Source: Serratia liquefaciens (GTDB lineage: Bacteria; Pseudomonadota; Gammaproteobacteria; Enterobacterales; Enterobacteriaceae). From it: a stretch of DNA of 64,000 nt. Made by a program: the position numbers and the translations under genes. Under the pieces are notes generated by a model that ran no database searches, was not told the DNA's origin, and saw only the letters and a list, made by a program, of their open reading frames with translations. Shown here piece after piece: positions 1 through 9,427 of this stretch. Position 1 is the first letter of the stretch. Each line of letters starts with the position of its first letter. The stretch covers positions 2,107,019 to 2,171,018 of the forward strand of contig NZ_CP088930.1 of NCBI RefSeq assembly GCF_027594825.1, in the 5' to 3' direction.

Positions 1-43
1 TGCAGCACTGATGACTGCACATGAGTCAGGAACGAATATTTCT

Positions 44-775
44 ATGCGTATACCCCGCATTTATCATCCGCAGCCGTTAATCGACCATGCAGAAATCGCA
101 CTGAGCGAAGACGCCGCCAACCACATCGGGCGTGTACTGCGCATGAGCGCCGGCCAGGCGCTGCAGCTCTTCGACGGCAGCAACCAGGTATTTGATGCCG
201 AAATCACCCAGGTCGACAAAAAAAACGTGCTGGTGCGGTTAGCCGCCGGCCAACAGGAAGACCGTGAATCGCCGCTCAATCTGCATCTGGGCCAGGTGAT
301 TTCTCGCGGTGAGAAGATGGAGTTCACCATCCAGAAATCCATCGAGCTCGGGGTCAATGTCATCACCCCGCTGTTTTCCGAGCGCTGCGGCGTAAAGCTG
401 GATGGCGAACGTCTGGCGAAAAAAATTCAGCAATGGCAGAAAATTGCCATCGCCGCCTGCGAACAATGTGGCCGTAACCGTATTCCGGAAATTCGCGAAG
501 CGATGAAACTGGAAGACTGGTGCGCCGAGCAAGATGGCAGCCTGAAACTTAACCTGCACCCACGCGCCAGCCACAGCATCAATACGTTGCCGCTGCCAGT
601 GGAACATGTCCGCCTGCTGATTGGGCCGGAAGGCGGTTTATCCGCCGACGAAATTGCGATGACCACAGGCCACGGATTTACTGATATCCTGCTGGGGCCA
701 CGCGTTCTGCGTACAGAAACCACAGCACTCACCGCAATTACCGCTTTGCAGGTACGTTTCGGTGATCTGGGTTAA
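44..775 (+). CDS. rsmE: 16S rRNA m3U1498 methyltransferase RsmE
   Basis: RsmE uses S-adenosylmethionine to methylate N3 of U1498 in 16S rRNA of the assembled 30S subunit. The 243-residue protein follows E. coli RsmE almost residue by residue. It keeps the SPOUT-knot signatures [10 protein letters not shown] (near residue 195) and [15 protein letters not shown] near the C-terminus, which bind the cofactor. An in-frame ATG lies upstream at 11, but the start at 44 (MRIPRIYHP) gives the family length and has an AGGAACG sequence before it. The stop is 10 bases before gshB, so the two are probably co-transcribed. In E. coli endA precedes this gene; here only 43 bases of upstream sequence are visible. 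Confidence 0.96.
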   Translation: MRIPRIYHPQPLIDHAEIALSEDAANHIGRVLRMSAGQALQLFDGSNQVFDAEITQVDKKNVLVRLAAGQQEDRESPLNLHLGQVISRGEKMEFTIQKSIELGVNVITPLFSERCGVKLDGERLAKKIQQWQKIAIAACEQCGRNRIPEIREAMKLEDWCAEQDGSLKLNLHPRASHSINTLPLPVEHVRLLIGPEGGLSADEIAMTTGHGFTDILLGPRVLRTETTALTAITALQVRFGDLG

Positions 776-785
776 AGGAGAAAAG

Positions 786-1736
786 ATGATTAAGCTCGGC
801 ATCGTGATGGACCCTATCGCCTCCATCAACATCAAGAAAGACACCAGCTTCGCCATGCTGCTCGAAGCGCAGCGCCGTGGCTGGGAACTGCATTACATGG
901 AGATGGACGATCTCTATCTGCACGCCGGTGACGGCCGCGCCCGCACCCGTCTGCTGAACGTAAAGGAAGATAAAGAAAGCTGGTTCAGCTTTGGCAGCGA
1001 ACAGGATCTGGCGCTGCACGATCTGGACGTGATCCTGATGCGTAAAGATCCGCCGTTCGATACCGAATACATCTACGCGACCTATATTCTGGAACGTGCA
1101 GAGGTCAAAGGCACGCTGGTGGTCAACAAGCCGCAAAGCCTGCGCGACTGCAACGAAAAGCTGTTCACCGCCTGGTTCCCGGAACTGACGCCGGACACCC
1201 TGGTCAGTCGCAGCGCGGCACACATCCGCAAATTCCACCAGCAGCACGGCGACATTATTCTCAAACCGCTGGACGGCATGGGCGGCGCGTCTATCTTCCG
1301 CGTGAAGCAGGATGACCCTAACCTGTCGGTGATTATCGAAACCCTGACCGAGCACGGCAGCCGTTTCTGCATGGCGCAGAACTTCTTGCCGGCAATCAAG
1401 GAGGGCGATAAGCGCATTCTGGTGGTTGACGGTGAGCCTGTGCCTTACTGTCTGGCACGCATCCCGGCTCAGGGCGAGACCCGTGGCAACCTGGCGGCCG
1501 GCGGCCGTGGCGAAGCGCGTCCGCTGAGCGAAAGCGACTGGAAAATTGCGCGTGCGGTAGCCCCGACGCTGAAAGAAAAAGGGCTGATCTTTGTGGGCCT
1601 GGACGTGATTGGCGATCGCCTGACTGAAATCAACGTCACCAGCCCAACCTGTGCGCGTGAAATAGAAGCGGCCTTCCCGGTTTCCATCACCGGTATGCTA
1701 ATGGACGCAATCGAAAAGCGTCTGGCGGCTAAGTAA
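786..1736 (+). CDS. gshB: Glutathione synthetase GshB
   Basis: GshB joins gamma-glutamylcysteine to glycine with ATP, the last step of glutathione synthesis in the cytoplasm. The protein has 316 residues, the usual E. coli length. It shows the ATP-grasp plan: an N-terminal MIKLGIVMDPI strand, the ATP-binding loop KPLDGMGGASIFR in the middle, the RILVVDGEPVPY strand and NLAAGGRGEAR loop, and the metal/substrate end motif EINVTSPTCAREIE. The ATG at 786 follows AAAGGAGAAAAG, a strong ribosome-binding site; longer readings would run into rsmE. It is the second gene of the rsmE-gshB pair. A gap of about 150 bases separates it from yqgE and holds only a weak inverted repeat (1745-1765) without a T-tract. 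Confidence 0.97.
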   Translation: MIKLGIVMDPIASINIKKDTSFAMLLEAQRRGWELHYMEMDDLYLHAGDGRARTRLLNVKEDKESWFSFGSEQDLALHDLDVILMRKDPPFDTEYIYATYILERAEVKGTLVVNKPQSLRDCNEKLFTAWFPELTPDTLVSRSAAHIRKFHQQHGDIILKPLDGMGGASIFRVKQDDPNLSVIIETLTEHGSRFCMAQNFLPAIKEGDKRILVVDGEPVPYCLARIPAQGETRGNLAAGGRGEARPLSESDWKIARAVAPTLKEKGLIFVGLDVIGDRLTEINVTSPTCAREIEAAFPVSITGMLMDAIEKRLAAK

Positions 1737-1890
1737 TTGCAAAGCGGGTGACATTGTCGCCCGCCTTCCCGACCTCCCTGAATGACGCTGTCGGCCCGCG
1801 TCAACCGAGTCGCGGCTTGAAAGGCGATGGGGATAGCCGCATACTGGCGGCTGTTTAACTTCTCACCAATCAATTACCTTGAATAACACC

Positions 1891-2454
1891 ATGAATTTAC
1901 AACACCATTTTCTTATCGCTATGCCATCACTTCAGGATCCTCGCTTCAAACGCTCGGTGATTTATGTCTGCGAGCACAATGAAGACGGCGCCATGGGCCT
2001 GGTGATCAATAAACCGGTGGAACAGTTCACGGTGGAAACAGTGCTGAGCAAACTGAAGATCATGCCGCAGGCGCGCGATCCGGCCATCAGTCTGGATAAG
2101 CCGGTGTTTGCCGGCGGCCCGCTGGCTGACGATCGCGGTTTTATCCTGCATACCCCGCGCAAAGGCTTCGGCTCCAGCATTCAGATCTCGCCGAAGACCA
2201 TGATCACCACCTCGAAAGACGTGCTGGAAACGCTGGGCACACCGGAACAACCGGATGACGTGCTGGTCGCGCTCGGCTATGCCGGCTGGGAAAAAGGCCA
2301 ACTGGAACAGGAAGTGTTGGAAAACGCCTGGCTGACCATTGAGGCCGACACTGACATTTTGTTTCATACGCCGATCGCCAGCCGCTGGCGCGAGGCCGCC
2401 AATCGCCTTGGCATCGATATCCGCAGCATTGCCAACCACGCAGGACACGCCTGA
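1891..2454 (+). CDS. yqgE: YqgE/AlgH family protein
   Basis: This is a conserved cytoplasmic protein of the UPF0301 (AlgH) family; its molecular function is not settled. The 187-residue reading from the ATG at 1891 starts [19 protein letters not shown], the family signature, and includes [13 protein letters not shown] and [17 protein letters not shown]. An ATG 12 bases upstream (1879) is also in frame, but homologues start at MNLQHHFL. The stop overlaps the ruvX start by one base (TGATG), so the two are translationally coupled, as in other Enterobacterales. Because the pairing with ruvX is widely conserved, a shared role in nucleic-acid housekeeping has been suspected, but nothing in this sequence shows it. 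Confidence 0.94.
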   Translation: MNLQHHFLIAMPSLQDPRFKRSVIYVCEHNEDGAMGLVINKPVEQFTVETVLSKLKIMPQARDPAISLDKPVFAGGPLADDRGFILHTPRKGFGSSIQISPKTMITTSKDVLETLGTPEQPDDVLVALGYAGWEKGQLEQEVLENAWLTIEADTDILFHTPIASRWREAANRLGIDIRSIANHAGHA

Positions 2455-2876
2455 TGACCAACCGCACCATTATCGCCTTCGACTTCGGCACCAAAAGCAT
2501 CGGCGCGGCCATTGGTCAGGAGCTTACCGGCAGCGCCCGTGCGCTGGCGGCTTTCAAAGCGCAGGACGGCTCGCCGGACTGGCAGAAAATCGAGAAGTTG
2601 CTGAAAGAGTGGCAACCGGATCTGGTAGTGGTCGGCCTGCCGCTGAACATGGACGGCACCGAACAGCCGGTCACCGAGCAAGCGCGCAAGTTCGCCAACC
2701 GCCTGCACGGCCGCTTTGGCGTGCAAATCGCGCTGCATGATGAACGTCTCAGTACCGTCGAAGCCCGCGCCAACCTGTTCGATCGCGGCGGCTTCCGTGC
2801 ACTTGACAAGGGCAGCGTGGATTCCGCCTCGGCGGTGGTCATTCTGGAAAGCTGGTTCGAACGGCAATTGGGTTAA
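2454..2876 (+). CDS. ruvX: Putative pre-16S rRNA nuclease / Holliday junction resolvase RuvX (YqgF)
   Basis: This 140-residue RNase H-fold protein belongs to the YqgF family. In E. coli the member is essential and implicated in maturing the 16S rRNA 5' end; a Holliday-junction resolvase role was proposed from the fold. The first acidic catalytic residue is Asp10 in [12 protein letters not shown]. The second acidic site lies around [13 protein letters not shown], and the third in DERLSTVEA with the C-terminal [16 protein letters not shown] helix. It is coupled to yqgE by a one-base stop/start overlap. Its last codons overlap the convergent yggR stop by 3 bases, so no terminator hairpin fits between the genes. 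Confidence 0.94.
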   Translation: MTNRTIIAFDFGTKSIGAAIGQELTGSARALAAFKAQDGSPDWQKIEKLLKEWQPDLVVVGLPLNMDGTEQPVTEQARKFANRLHGRFGVQIALHDERLSTVEARANLFDRGGFRALDKGSVDSASAVVILESWFERQLG

Positions 2877-3895
2877 TCCTCTGGCAAAGTTCCCTCCACG
2901 CCGCCCAGTAACCCCGCACCGATCCGCTGTTGCAGACCTTGCTCAAAGGTCTGCATGCCGGACTGCCCACCGGTTTGCAGCACGCTGGCAAGCTGATGGG
3001 TTTTGCCCTCGCGGATCATGCTGCTGACCGCCGCCGTCGCCGTCAGCACCTCAAAAATCGCCACCCTGCCGCCCCCGGGCCGGCTCAACAACTTCTGCGC
3101 AATCACCGCCTGCAGGCTACCGGCCAACTGAGCACGCACGTAGGGCTTTTCTTCCGCCGGGAAAACATCCACCAGCCGATCGACCGCCTGCGTCGCGCTA
3201 CGGGTATGCAGCGTCGCCAGTACCAGATGGCCGGTTTCCGCAGCGGTAAGCGCCAGCCTGATGGTTGTGGTGTCACGCAGTTCCCCCAGCAAGATGACGT
3301 CTGGATCTTCACGCAGGGCAGCGCGTAGCGCGTCGTCAAAACTGTGGCTGTCACGGCCCAACTCACGCTGCTGAATTAAAGAGTGTCGACTACGGTGAAT
3401 AAATTCAATCGGATCCTCCAGCGTAAGAATATGCCGCCGCTGGTGCTGATTGATGCCGTCAATCATTGCCGCCAGGGTCGTGGATTTACCGCTGCCGGTC
3501 GCGCCGGTCACTAAAATCAGGCCATCTTCCCTGCGCACCAGTGCCGAAATGATGTCTGGTGCCGCCAACGCCGCCAGCGTCGGGCACTCGCCGGCAATCA
3601 GCCGCAAGGCAAGCGAAACCCCGAGGCTTTGCAGAAAGAAATTGGCGCGCAGCCGAATATCGCCCGCAAGCGTCAGCGCCAGATCAAGCTGCCCCTGCTG
3701 TTGCAATTGCTGCCGCTGCTGGGGTTGTAGCAGCGCGCTGCACAAGCGGTGCATCTTGGTCTCGGTCAGTTTTTCCGCACCTTCAAGCGGCTGTAATTCG
3801 CCATCGATGCGCAACATCGGCCGATGCCCCGTACAAAGGTGCAGATCGGAAGCATTATGCTTTACACTAAGGGCCACGAATTCACCGATATCCAT
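2873..3895 (-). CDS. yggR: PilT-like type IV pilus twitching ATPase (YggR)
   Basis: This is a GspE/PilT-superfamily ATPase resembling E. coli YggR. PilT proteins are hexameric cytoplasmic motors that retract type IV pili. Visible elements are an N-terminal PAS-like domain with [12 protein letters not shown], a Walker A motif GATGSGKST, the Asp box [12 protein letters not shown], a Walker B region [12 protein letters not shown], and the His box [11 protein letters not shown]. No pilin or other pilus gene is nearby, as in E. coli, so a role in pilus retraction is only family inference. The ATG at 3895 has AGGAGA eight bases upstream. A TTG at 3913 would add six residues but leave only 2 bases to the divergent yggS start. 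Length is 340 residues. Confidence 0.9.
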   Translation of the reverse strand: MDIGEFVALSVKHNASDLHLCTGHRPMLRIDGELQPLEGAEKLTETKMHRLCSALLQPQQRQQLQQQGQLDLALTLAGDIRLRANFFLQSLGVSLALRLIAGECPTLAALAAPDIISALVRREDGLILVTGATGSGKSTTLAAMIDGINQHQRRHILTLEDPIEFIHRSRHSLIQQRELGRDSHSFDDALRAALREDPDVILLGELRDTTTIRLALTAAETGHLVLATLHTRSATQAVDRLVDVFPAEEKPYVRAQLAGSLQAVIAQKLLSRPGGGRVAIFEVLTATAAVSSMIREGKTHQLASVLQTGGQSGMQTFEQGLQQRIGAGLLGGVEGTLPED

Positions 3896-3915
3896 ATCAA
3901 TCTCCTGGGTCAATA

Positions 3916-4623
3916 ATGAGCACTATCCAACAGAATCTGCAGGATGTCAGAAACCGCATTGCCGCGGCCGCTCAAGGCTGCGCTCGCGCTCCAGAAGAAG
4001 TGACGCTGCTTGCAGTGAGTAAAACCAAACCTGTGGCGGCGATCGCAGAAGCCATCGCGGCAGGCCAGCGAACCTTCGGCGAAAACTATGTGCAGGAAGG
4101 CGTGGAGAAGGTTCAGCATTTTGCCGCGCTGCCGGAAGGGGCAACGCTGGAGTGGCACTTTATCGGCCCTTTGCAATCCAATAAGAGCCGGCTGGTGGCA
4201 GAGCACTTTGCCTGGTGCCATACCGTCGATCGGCTGCGTATCGCCCAGCGGTTAAGCGACCAGCGCCCGGCAGACATGCCGCCGCTTAACGTTCTGATCC
4301 AAATAAATATCAGCGATGAACAGAGTAAATCTGGCATTGTACTGGCTGAACTGCCGGCGCTGGCTGAAGCGGTGGCTGCCTTGCCAAACGTTCGTTTACG
4401 TGGGCTGATGGCGATTCCGGCTCCGCAAGAAGACTACCAGAGCCAATTGGCGGTATTCCGCCAGATGCACGACGCCTTCCAGGCGCTGCAACAGCATTAT
4501 CCGCAGGTGGACACGCTGTCGATGGGCATGACCGATGACATGACGGCGGCCGTTACCGCAGGCAGCACTCTGGTTCGTATCGGTACCGCCATTTTTGGCG
4601 CGCGAGATTATTCGCAGTCCTGA
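3916..4623 (+). CDS. yggS: Pyridoxal 5'-phosphate homeostasis protein YggS
   Basis: YggS is a single-domain PLP-binding TIM-barrel protein of the YggS/PROSC family. It carries PLP without known enzymatic turnover and keeps the free cofactor and amino-acid pools balanced. The PLP lysine is in LLAVSKTKP near residue 36. Further family marks are FGENYVQEG, WHFIGPLQSNKSR, LIQINISDEQSKSG, LRGLMAIP and the phosphate-binding end LSMGMTDDMTAAVTAGSTLVRIGTAIFG. Length is 235 residues against 234 in E. coli. It is divergent from yggR, with only 20 bases between the two starts, so promoter elements must lie inside the neighbour. proC follows 20 bases downstream, which is the standard arrangement. Confidence 0.96.
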   Translation: MSTIQQNLQDVRNRIAAAAQGCARAPEEVTLLAVSKTKPVAAIAEAIAAGQRTFGENYVQEGVEKVQHFAALPEGATLEWHFIGPLQSNKSRLVAEHFAWCHTVDRLRIAQRLSDQRPADMPPLNVLIQINISDEQSKSGIVLAELPALAEAVAALPNVRLRGLMAIPAPQEDYQSQLAVFRQMHDAFQALQQHYPQVDTLSMGMTDDMTAAVTAGSTLVRIGTAIFGARDYSQS

Positions 4624-4643
4624 CACACTGACGAGGAATTTTA

Positions 4644-5465
4644 ATGCAACACCGTAAGATTACCTTCATTGGCGCCGGCAACATGGCTCGCGCAATCATC
4701 GCCGGCCTGGTGGCGGGCGGTTACCCGGCCAAATCCATCAGCGTCTGCGCGCCTTCGGCTAAAAACCGCGATGCGCTGGCTGCCGACTATGGCATCGTCA
4801 GCAGCGGCGATAACCTGGCCTGCGCACGCGAGGCCGACGTCATCGTACTGGCGGTGAAGCCGCAGATGATGGCAGATGTCTGCCAGCCGTTGCGCGATCA
4901 GATCGATTTCAGCGGCAAGCTGGTGCTATCGATCGCCGCAGGCATTCAGGTCAGCCGTTTTTACCAGCTGCTGGCCGACAACTTGAACATAGTACGCATT
5001 ATGCCAAACACGCCATCGCTGGTGGGAAAAGGCATGAGCGGCCTGTATGCGCCGCAGCAGGTAAGCCAACAGGATCGTGACTACACCAGTGATTTGATGG
5101 CGTCAGTCGGCAAGGTATGTTGGGTGGATGACGAAAACGGCATCAACAGCGTGATCGCCGCCGCGGGCAGTGCCCCAGCCTATTTCTTCCTGTTTATGGA
5201 AGCCATGCAGCAGGAAGCCGAACGTATGGGCTTCGACAGCCAGACGGCCCGTGCGCTGGTGCAACAAGCGGCTTCCGGCGCCGCTGCGCTGGTGGAAGCC
5301 AATCCGGAGACGCCGTTGTCGACCTTGCGTGAGCAGGTAACCTCCAAAGGCGGCACCACCGCCGAGGCGCTGCGGGTATTCAACGAGCAACAGCTGCCGG
5401 CAACCGTGGCCAAAGCCATGCAGGCGGCAGTTTCCCGTGCGCAGGAAATGGAAAAATCATTTTAA
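4644..5465 (+). CDS. proC: Pyrroline-5-carboxylate reductase ProC
   Basis: ProC reduces 1-pyrroline-5-carboxylate to L-proline with NAD(P)H, the last step of proline synthesis. The 273-residue protein has the Rossmann start ITFIGAGNMARAIIAGL, the segment VIVLAVKPQMM, RIMPNTPSLVGKGMSG, and the C-terminal dimer domain with AAAGSAPAYFFLFMEAM and TSKGGTTAEALRVF. A GAGGAA ribosome-binding site lies 9 bases before the ATG. The gene is placed between yggS and yggT as in E. coli relatives with this layout. No regulatory element is visible in the 20-base gap to yggS, so it is likely part of one transcript running from yggS towards hemW. Confidence 0.97.
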   Translation: MQHRKITFIGAGNMARAIIAGLVAGGYPAKSISVCAPSAKNRDALAADYGIVSSGDNLACAREADVIVLAVKPQMMADVCQPLRDQIDFSGKLVLSIAAGIQVSRFYQLLADNLNIVRIMPNTPSLVGKGMSGLYAPQQVSQQDRDYTSDLMASVGKVCWVDDENGINSVIAAAGSAPAYFFLFMEAMQQEAERMGFDSQTARALVQQAASGAAALVEANPETPLSTLREQVTSKGGTTAEALRVFNEQQLPATVAKAMQAAVSRAQEMEKSF

Positions 5466-5496
5466 ATAATCGAGAGTTAAGGAGAAGGACGACTTC

Positions 5497-6051
5497 ATGC
5501 TAACGCTGACTTTTTTGGTCAAAACCGTTATTGATCTTTACGTCATGGTACTGCTGCTGCGCATCTGGATGCAGTGGACACGCGCTGACTTTTACAACCC
5601 ATTCGCGCAGTTTATCGTGAAGATCACCCAGCCGGTGATTGGCCCGCTGCGCCGTATTATCCCGTCAATGGGACCAATTGACAGCGCATCACTGCTGTTG
5701 GCTTTCCTGCTGATGACCATCAAGTATCCGCTGTTGCTGCTGATTCAGGGCGGCGCGATGTCACTCAGCCCGTATAACCTGCTGTTTGGCTTGATCTCTC
5801 TGGTGAAGTCGGCCGGTTATCTGATCTTCTGGGTGATGATTATCCGCGCGCTGATGAGCTGGATAAGTCAGGGCCGCAGCCCGATTGATCAGTTGATGTA
5901 TCAACTGACCGAACCGTTGATGGCGCCAATCCGCCGTATTCTTCCGGCAATGGGCGGCATTGATTTTTCAGCGATGGTAGTGATCTTGATCCTGTATCTG
6001 ATCAACTACCTGGGTATGGATCTGTTCGGTGAGATCTGGTTCCTGCTGTGA
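5497..6051 (+). CDS. yggT: YggT family integral membrane protein
   Basis: This inner-membrane protein of the YggT family has 184 residues and two repeats of the family domain. Each repeat is a pair of hydrophobic helices followed by a motif of the type P(V/L)xxPIRRI(L/I)P. The first is [23 protein letters not shown] and the second is [23 protein letters not shown], which shows an internal duplication. Function is not established; E. coli work has linked the family to osmotic or potassium-related phenotypes. AAGGAGAAGG lies just before the ATG. The stop region overlaps the start of yggU by 4 bases (GTGAGTG-type overlap), so the two are coupled. Confidence 0.93.
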   Translation: MLTLTFLVKTVIDLYVMVLLLRIWMQWTRADFYNPFAQFIVKITQPVIGPLRRIIPSMGPIDSASLLLAFLLMTIKYPLLLLIQGGAMSLSPYNLLFGLISLVKSAGYLIFWVMIIRALMSWISQGRSPIDQLMYQLTEPLMAPIRRILPAMGGIDFSAMVVILILYLINYLGMDLFGEIWFLL

Positions 6052-6338
6052 GTGCAGTCACCCCCGTGCTGGACGGGCTGGCAATCAGGCTATATATTCA
6101 GCCGAAAGCCAGCCGCGACCAGATTGTCGGTTTGCATGGCGACGAACTTAAAGTCGCCATTACCGCCCCGCCGGTAGACGGCCAGGCCAACGCTCATCTG
6201 ATCAAGTTTCTCGCCAAGCAGTTCAAAGTGGCGAAAAGCAACGTCACCATAGAGAAAGGCGAACTGGGGCGGCATAAACAGTTACGCATCGTTAATCCGC
6301 AACAGATCCCCGCCGTGGTCGCGGCGCTAATCGAATAA
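6048..6338 (+). CDS. yggU: YggU/UPF0235 family protein
   Basis: This 96-residue protein belongs to the DUF167/UPF0235 family, a small alpha/beta fold with no agreed function. Characteristic stretches are [38 protein letters not shown] and [16 protein letters not shown]. The start codon is GTG at 6048, inside the end of yggT, and the overlap of 4 bases indicates translational coupling. It sits between yggT and rdgB in the conserved proC-hemW cluster. rdgB follows after 17 bases with an AAGGTAG sequence before it. Confidence 0.92.
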   Translation: MSAVTPVLDGLAIRLYIQPKASRDQIVGLHGDELKVAITAPPVDGQANAHLIKFLAKQFKVAKSNVTIEKGELGRHKQLRIVNPQQIPAVVAALIE

Positions 6339-6355
6339 ATTTCAAGGTAGTCATC

Positions 6356-6949
6356 ATGCAAAAAGTCGTTCTTGCCACCGGTAACCCGGGTAAAGTGCGC
6401 GAACTCGCCGACCTGTTGGCCGATTTCGGTCTGAACGTGGTCGCACAAACCGAATTGGGCGTGGAGTCCGCCGAGGAAACCGGCCTGACGTTTATTGAAA
6501 ATGCCATTCTGAAAGCCCGCCATGCGGCAAAAATCACCGGCCTGCCGGCGATCGCCGACGACTCGGGTCTGGCGGTGGATGCGCTGGGCGGCGCGCCAGG
6601 CATCTATTCTGCACGTTACGCGGGTGTAGACGCCTCTGACCAGCAAAACCTCGACAAGCTCCTGGTTGCGCTGAAGGACGTGCCCAAGGGCAGCCGTGGC
6701 GCACAGTTCCACTGCGTGCTGGTGTATATGCGCCACGCGGAAGACCCGACGCCGCTGGTGTTCCACGGCAGCTGGGCCGGTGAAATCACCGATGCCGCCG
6801 CCGGTGAAGGCGGTTTCGGCTATGATCCTATCTTCTACGTTCCAGAACTGGGCCGTACCGCTGCCGAACTGAGCCGTGACGAAAAACGCGCCGTATCACA
6901 CCGTGGTAAAGCTCTGAAGCTGATGCTGGAAGCGATGCGCAATGCTTAA
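6356..6949 (+). CDS. rdgB: dITP/XTP pyrophosphatase RdgB
   Basis: RdgB hydrolyses non-canonical purine triphosphates (dITP, XTP, ITP) to monophosphates and pyrophosphate, so deaminated bases stay out of DNA and RNA. The 197-residue Ham1-family protein opens with [14 protein letters not shown], the substrate-binding TxxxxK motif. It continues with [43 protein letters not shown], where the Asp pair of ADDSG coordinates metal, and ends with [12 protein letters not shown] and SHRGKALK, which recognise the base. It overlaps hemW by 8 bases, which suggests co-translation. Confidence 0.96.
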   Translation: MQKVVLATGNPGKVRELADLLADFGLNVVAQTELGVESAEETGLTFIENAILKARHAAKITGLPAIADDSGLAVDALGGAPGIYSARYAGVDASDQQNLDKLLVALKDVPKGSRGAQFHCVLVYMRHAEDPTPLVFHGSWAGEITDAAAGEGGFGYDPIFYVPELGRTAAELSRDEKRAVSHRGKALKLMLEAMRNA

Positions 6950-8081
6950 GTTGCCCCCGCTGAGTTTGTACATTCACATTCCGTGGTGCGTGCAGAAATG
7001 CCCGTACTGCGACTTCAACTCGCATGCGTTGAAGGGCGAAGTGCCGCATCAGGAATACGTCGATCACCTGCTGGCGGATCTTGATGCCGACCTGCCGCTG
7101 GTCAGTGGTCGTGAAATCAGCACCATTTTTATCGGCGGCGGCACTCCCAGCCTGTTGAGTGCCGAAGCGATGCAATCGCTGCTGGACGGCGTACGGGCAC
7201 GCATCCCGGTGATTGACGGCGCCGAGATCACCATGGAGGCCAACCCGGGTACCGTAGAAGCCGATCGCTTCAGCGGCTATCAGCGCGCCGGTGTGAACCG
7301 CATTTCTATCGGCGTGCAGAGCTTCAGCGCCGAGAAGTTAACTCGTCTGGGTCGCATTCATGGCCCGGAAGAGGCCAAACGCGCAGCACACTTGGCTACC
7401 GGCCTGGGTTTGCGCAGTTTTAACCTCGACCTGATGCACGGCCTGCCGGACCAGTCGCTGGAAGAGGCGCTGGACGATTTACGTCAGGCCATCGCCCTCA
7501 ATCCCCCACACCTGTCGTGGTATCAGCTGACCATCGAACCCAATACTCTGTTTAGCTCACGCCCGCCGGTGCTGCCGGACGACGACGCGCTGTGGGATAT
7601 TTTCGAACGGGGCCATGAATTGCTGAGCGCCGCCGGCTACCAGCAGTATGAAACCTCGGCCTACGCCAAACCGGGCTATCAGTGCCAGCACAACCTCAAC
7701 TACTGGCGCTTCGGCGACTACCTGGGGATTGGCTGCGGCGCACACGGCAAGTTGACCTTCAGCGACGGTCGCATTCTGCGCACCGCGAAAACCAAGCATC
7801 CGCGCGGTTTTATGCAGGGCAAGTACCGGGACAAGCAGCATGAGGTGACGGCGGCAGATCGGCCGTTCGAGTTCTTTATGAACCGCTTCCGCCTGCTGGA
7901 GGCCGCACCGCGTGCCGAGTTCGTCAACTACACCGGGCTGGATGAAAGCGCGATCCGTGCATCGCTGGACGAAGCGCTGGCGAAAGGCTATCTGGTGGAA
8001 ACGCCGGAATACTGGCAGATCACCGAGAAAGGCAAACTGTTCCTTAACTCGCTGCTGGAGTTGTTCCTGGCGGATGAATGA
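6942..8081 (+). CDS. hemW: Haem chaperone / radical SAM protein HemW
   Basis: HemW is a radical SAM protein related to HemN that acts as a haem-binding chaperone rather than a coproporphyrinogen dehydrogenase. The [4Fe-4S] motif is CX3CX2C at Cys16, Cys20 and Cys23 ([13 protein letters not shown]). Phe25 stands where genuine HemN enzymes have a fourth cysteine, which supports the HemW assignment. Further marks are [23 protein letters not shown] and the C-terminal HemN domain with NRFRLLE and [26 protein letters not shown]. Length is 379 residues. The start overlaps rdgB by 8 bases. A strong terminator follows directly at the stop codon, closing the long transcript. Confidence 0.95.
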   Translation: MLKLPPLSLYIHIPWCVQKCPYCDFNSHALKGEVPHQEYVDHLLADLDADLPLVSGREISTIFIGGGTPSLLSAEAMQSLLDGVRARIPVIDGAEITMEANPGTVEADRFSGYQRAGVNRISIGVQSFSAEKLTRLGRIHGPEEAKRAAHLATGLGLRSFNLDLMHGLPDQSLEEALDDLRQAIALNPPHLSWYQLTIEPNTLFSSRPPVLPDDDALWDIFERGHELLSAAGYQQYETSAYAKPGYQCQHNLNYWRFGDYLGIGCGAHGKLTFSDGRILRTAKTKHPRGFMQGKYRDKQHEVTAADRPFEFFMNRFRLLEAAPRAEFVNYTGLDESAIRASLDEALAKGYLVETPEYWQITEKGKLFLNSLLELFLADE

Positions 8082-8114
8082 AAAAAAAGCGCTGAATTAT
8101 CAGCGCTTTTTTTT
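8081..8114. terminator. Bidirectional rho-independent terminator after hemW
   Basis: The sequence reads A-run, AGCGCTGA, loop ATT, then ATCAGCGCT followed by eight T. The stem of about 9 base pairs is flanked by A8 on one side and T8 on the other, so it can stop transcription from hemW and from the opposing DUF4160/DUF2442 pair. Confidence 0.92.
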
Positions 8115-8119
8115 AAGTG

Positions 8120-8368
8120 TCAGGCAGCATGGTGGGGACAATGGGTAATATCCCCTCTTCCCTTTAGCAAGCCTTCAACAGAAATATCCTCATCCAACGT
8201 CTCCCAATGGATCCCGCGGGCACTCAGCTCAAAGTGGGCTCGCTCTTGGTCCGTTGCATTCAGCAATCGAGGAAACCAGGCGAGTGGAACGCCGATAATT
8301 CTGGCATCGCTCAACTCAACCCACATCGTTGTCTCATCGAAGTTTACGTTTTTAGCTGAAATACTCAT
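8120..8368 (-). CDS. DUF2442 domain protein (partner of DUF4160 protein)
   Basis: This 82-residue protein has the DUF2442 pattern: a strand with VNFDETTMWVELSDARIIGVPLAWFPRLLNA, then ERAHFELSARGIHWETLDEDISVEGLL. The family is a small cytoplasmic fold often encoded beside DUF4160 proteins, and the pair has been listed as a putative toxin-antitoxin module. Which partner would be which is not clear, and no activity can be read from the sequence. A GGAGG sequence precedes the ATG at 8368 by 8 bases, so the shorter start is chosen over one at 8407. It overlaps the DUF4160 gene by 17 bases. The two interrupt the hemW-yggN backbone interval. Confidence 0.85.
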   Translation of the reverse strand: MSISAKNVNFDETTMWVELSDARIIGVPLAWFPRLLNATDQERAHFELSARGIHWETLDEDISVEGLLKGRGDITHCPHHAA

Positions 8369-8594
8369 CCCAGGCCTCCAAAAATAACCCTTTATGGACT
8401 CCAACAACTTCGGTTAATTCTTTTAATATTCTGGCATTAAACCCATCATTACGGGCTACCAGCACCTCTGGCATCAGCCAAAACTTGGCTTCTGCCACGG
8501 CATCTCTGACATGAATATGAGCCGGTTCCAACGGCTCACCTTCATTCGAATAAAAAAAGAATTTATAACCTTTATAACGGAATATCACTGGCAT
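8352..8594 (-). CDS. DUF4160 domain protein (putative toxin-antitoxin partner)
   Basis: This 80-residue protein matches the DUF4160 family: MPVIFRYKGYKFFFYSNEGEP, then PAHIHVRDAVAEAKFWL, where AHIHV resembles the conserved PPHFH-type box, and a C-terminal helix NARILKELTEVVGVHKGLFLEAWDEYF. It is the first gene of a two-gene minus-strand operon, and its 3' end overlaps the DUF2442 start. A TTG codon one position upstream (8597) is possible, but the ATG at 8594 with AAGGA upstream is preferred. Such pairs are scattered in genomes and behave like mobile stability modules; the toxin-antitoxin role is inference. Low confidence in function, good confidence that it is a gene. Confidence 0.85.
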   Translation of the reverse strand: MPVIFRYKGYKFFFYSNEGEPLEPAHIHVRDAVAEAKFWLMPEVLVARNDGFNARILKELTEVVGVHKGLFLEAWDEYFS

Positions 8595-8680
8595 CAATGC
8601 AAAATCCTTTTAGTCATTGATTATAGTTTAACCAGTCTGTCAGATGTTCGTTAGAAGGTCAAAACAGACCATAAGCCAGA

Positions 8681-9397
8681 TTACTTCAATGCATTAAGCA
8701 AATCTTTGCGCTGGGTTTCCAGGCCGGTAACGCGGTTGCACACGTCGTGGCCGAAGTTCTGGAAGTCCTGCTCCTGGTTATTCCATTCGTTCTGAATCGC
8801 CTTCTGCAGGCCCCCCAGATTGCCCATAATCGCCTGCAACGGGTTACCGCCACTGTTGGCTGCCTGCTTGACGCCCATCTCATTCAGGCTGTCCTGCAAT
8901 ACGCCACCCATGCTCTGCTGGACGATATTGCGGCCATCCTGTTCAACCTGATCAATCGCCTTGTGATGGAAGGTAAGGCCGTCGCTGCGGTGCTCGATGA
9001 TACGGTTCATCTGTTGCTTAAGCTGACCGTTCAGCGTGGTCAGGCGGTTACGCACGTTGCTGTCGCTGCCCAACTCTTTGACGATCACCTTGTCCAGCGC
9101 CACCCGCGCTTTTTCCAGATGTTGCTGAGCGCCGTTGTCGATCCACGGCAGCTCTTTGCGCAATGCGCTCTGGTAGCTGAAGGCCTTCTGGCGCTGGCTG
9201 TCCGTCAGGCTCAACGCCTGGCCGTTGCGAGTGACATCGCCATCCGGTGAAATCTGCAGATTGCCGCTGGCCCCGGTCACCTGTACGTTCTGCGGGCTGA
9301 TAATCACGTCGTCCTGGGGTTTAACGTTGCACTGATACTCGGCATGGGCCTGTGAAGCAGTCAACAACAGTAAGGCTAACCCGGTTTTCTTTAACAT
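8681..9397 (-). CDS. yggN: YggN family (DUF2884) periplasmic protein
   Basis: This 238-residue exported protein resembles E. coli YggN (DUF2884), of unknown function. A clear Sec signal peptide MLKKTGLALLLLTASQAHA is cleaved before EYQCN. The mature part is mostly helical and Gln-rich, with a strand segment SGNLQISPDGDVTRNG near the start and long amphipathic helices after residue 70, plus two cysteines (Cys23 and Cys220 region) that could pair in the periplasm. It starts 30 bases after the glsB stop on the same strand, so the two may share a transcript. It is part of the conserved yggN-yggL-trmB neighbourhood. Confidence 0.92.
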   Translation of the reverse strand: MLKKTGLALLLLTASQAHAEYQCNVKPQDDVIISPQNVQVTGASGNLQISPDGDVTRNGQALSLTDSQRQKAFSYQSALRKELPWIDNGAQQHLEKARVALDKVIVKELGSDSNVRNRLTTLNGQLKQQMNRIIEHRSDGLTFHHKAIDQVEQDGRNIVQQSMGGVLQDSLNEMGVKQAANSGGNPLQAIMGNLGGLQKAIQNEWNNQEQDFQNFGHDVCNRVTGLETQRKDLLNALK

Positions 9398-9427
9398 ATA
9401 TTCTCCTGACGCCCTTCCGTGGTGGGG

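Noticed and set aside
11..43. Longer rsmE start at position 11
   Set aside because: It adds 11 residues not found in homologues, and the ATG at 44 has the better upstream sequence.
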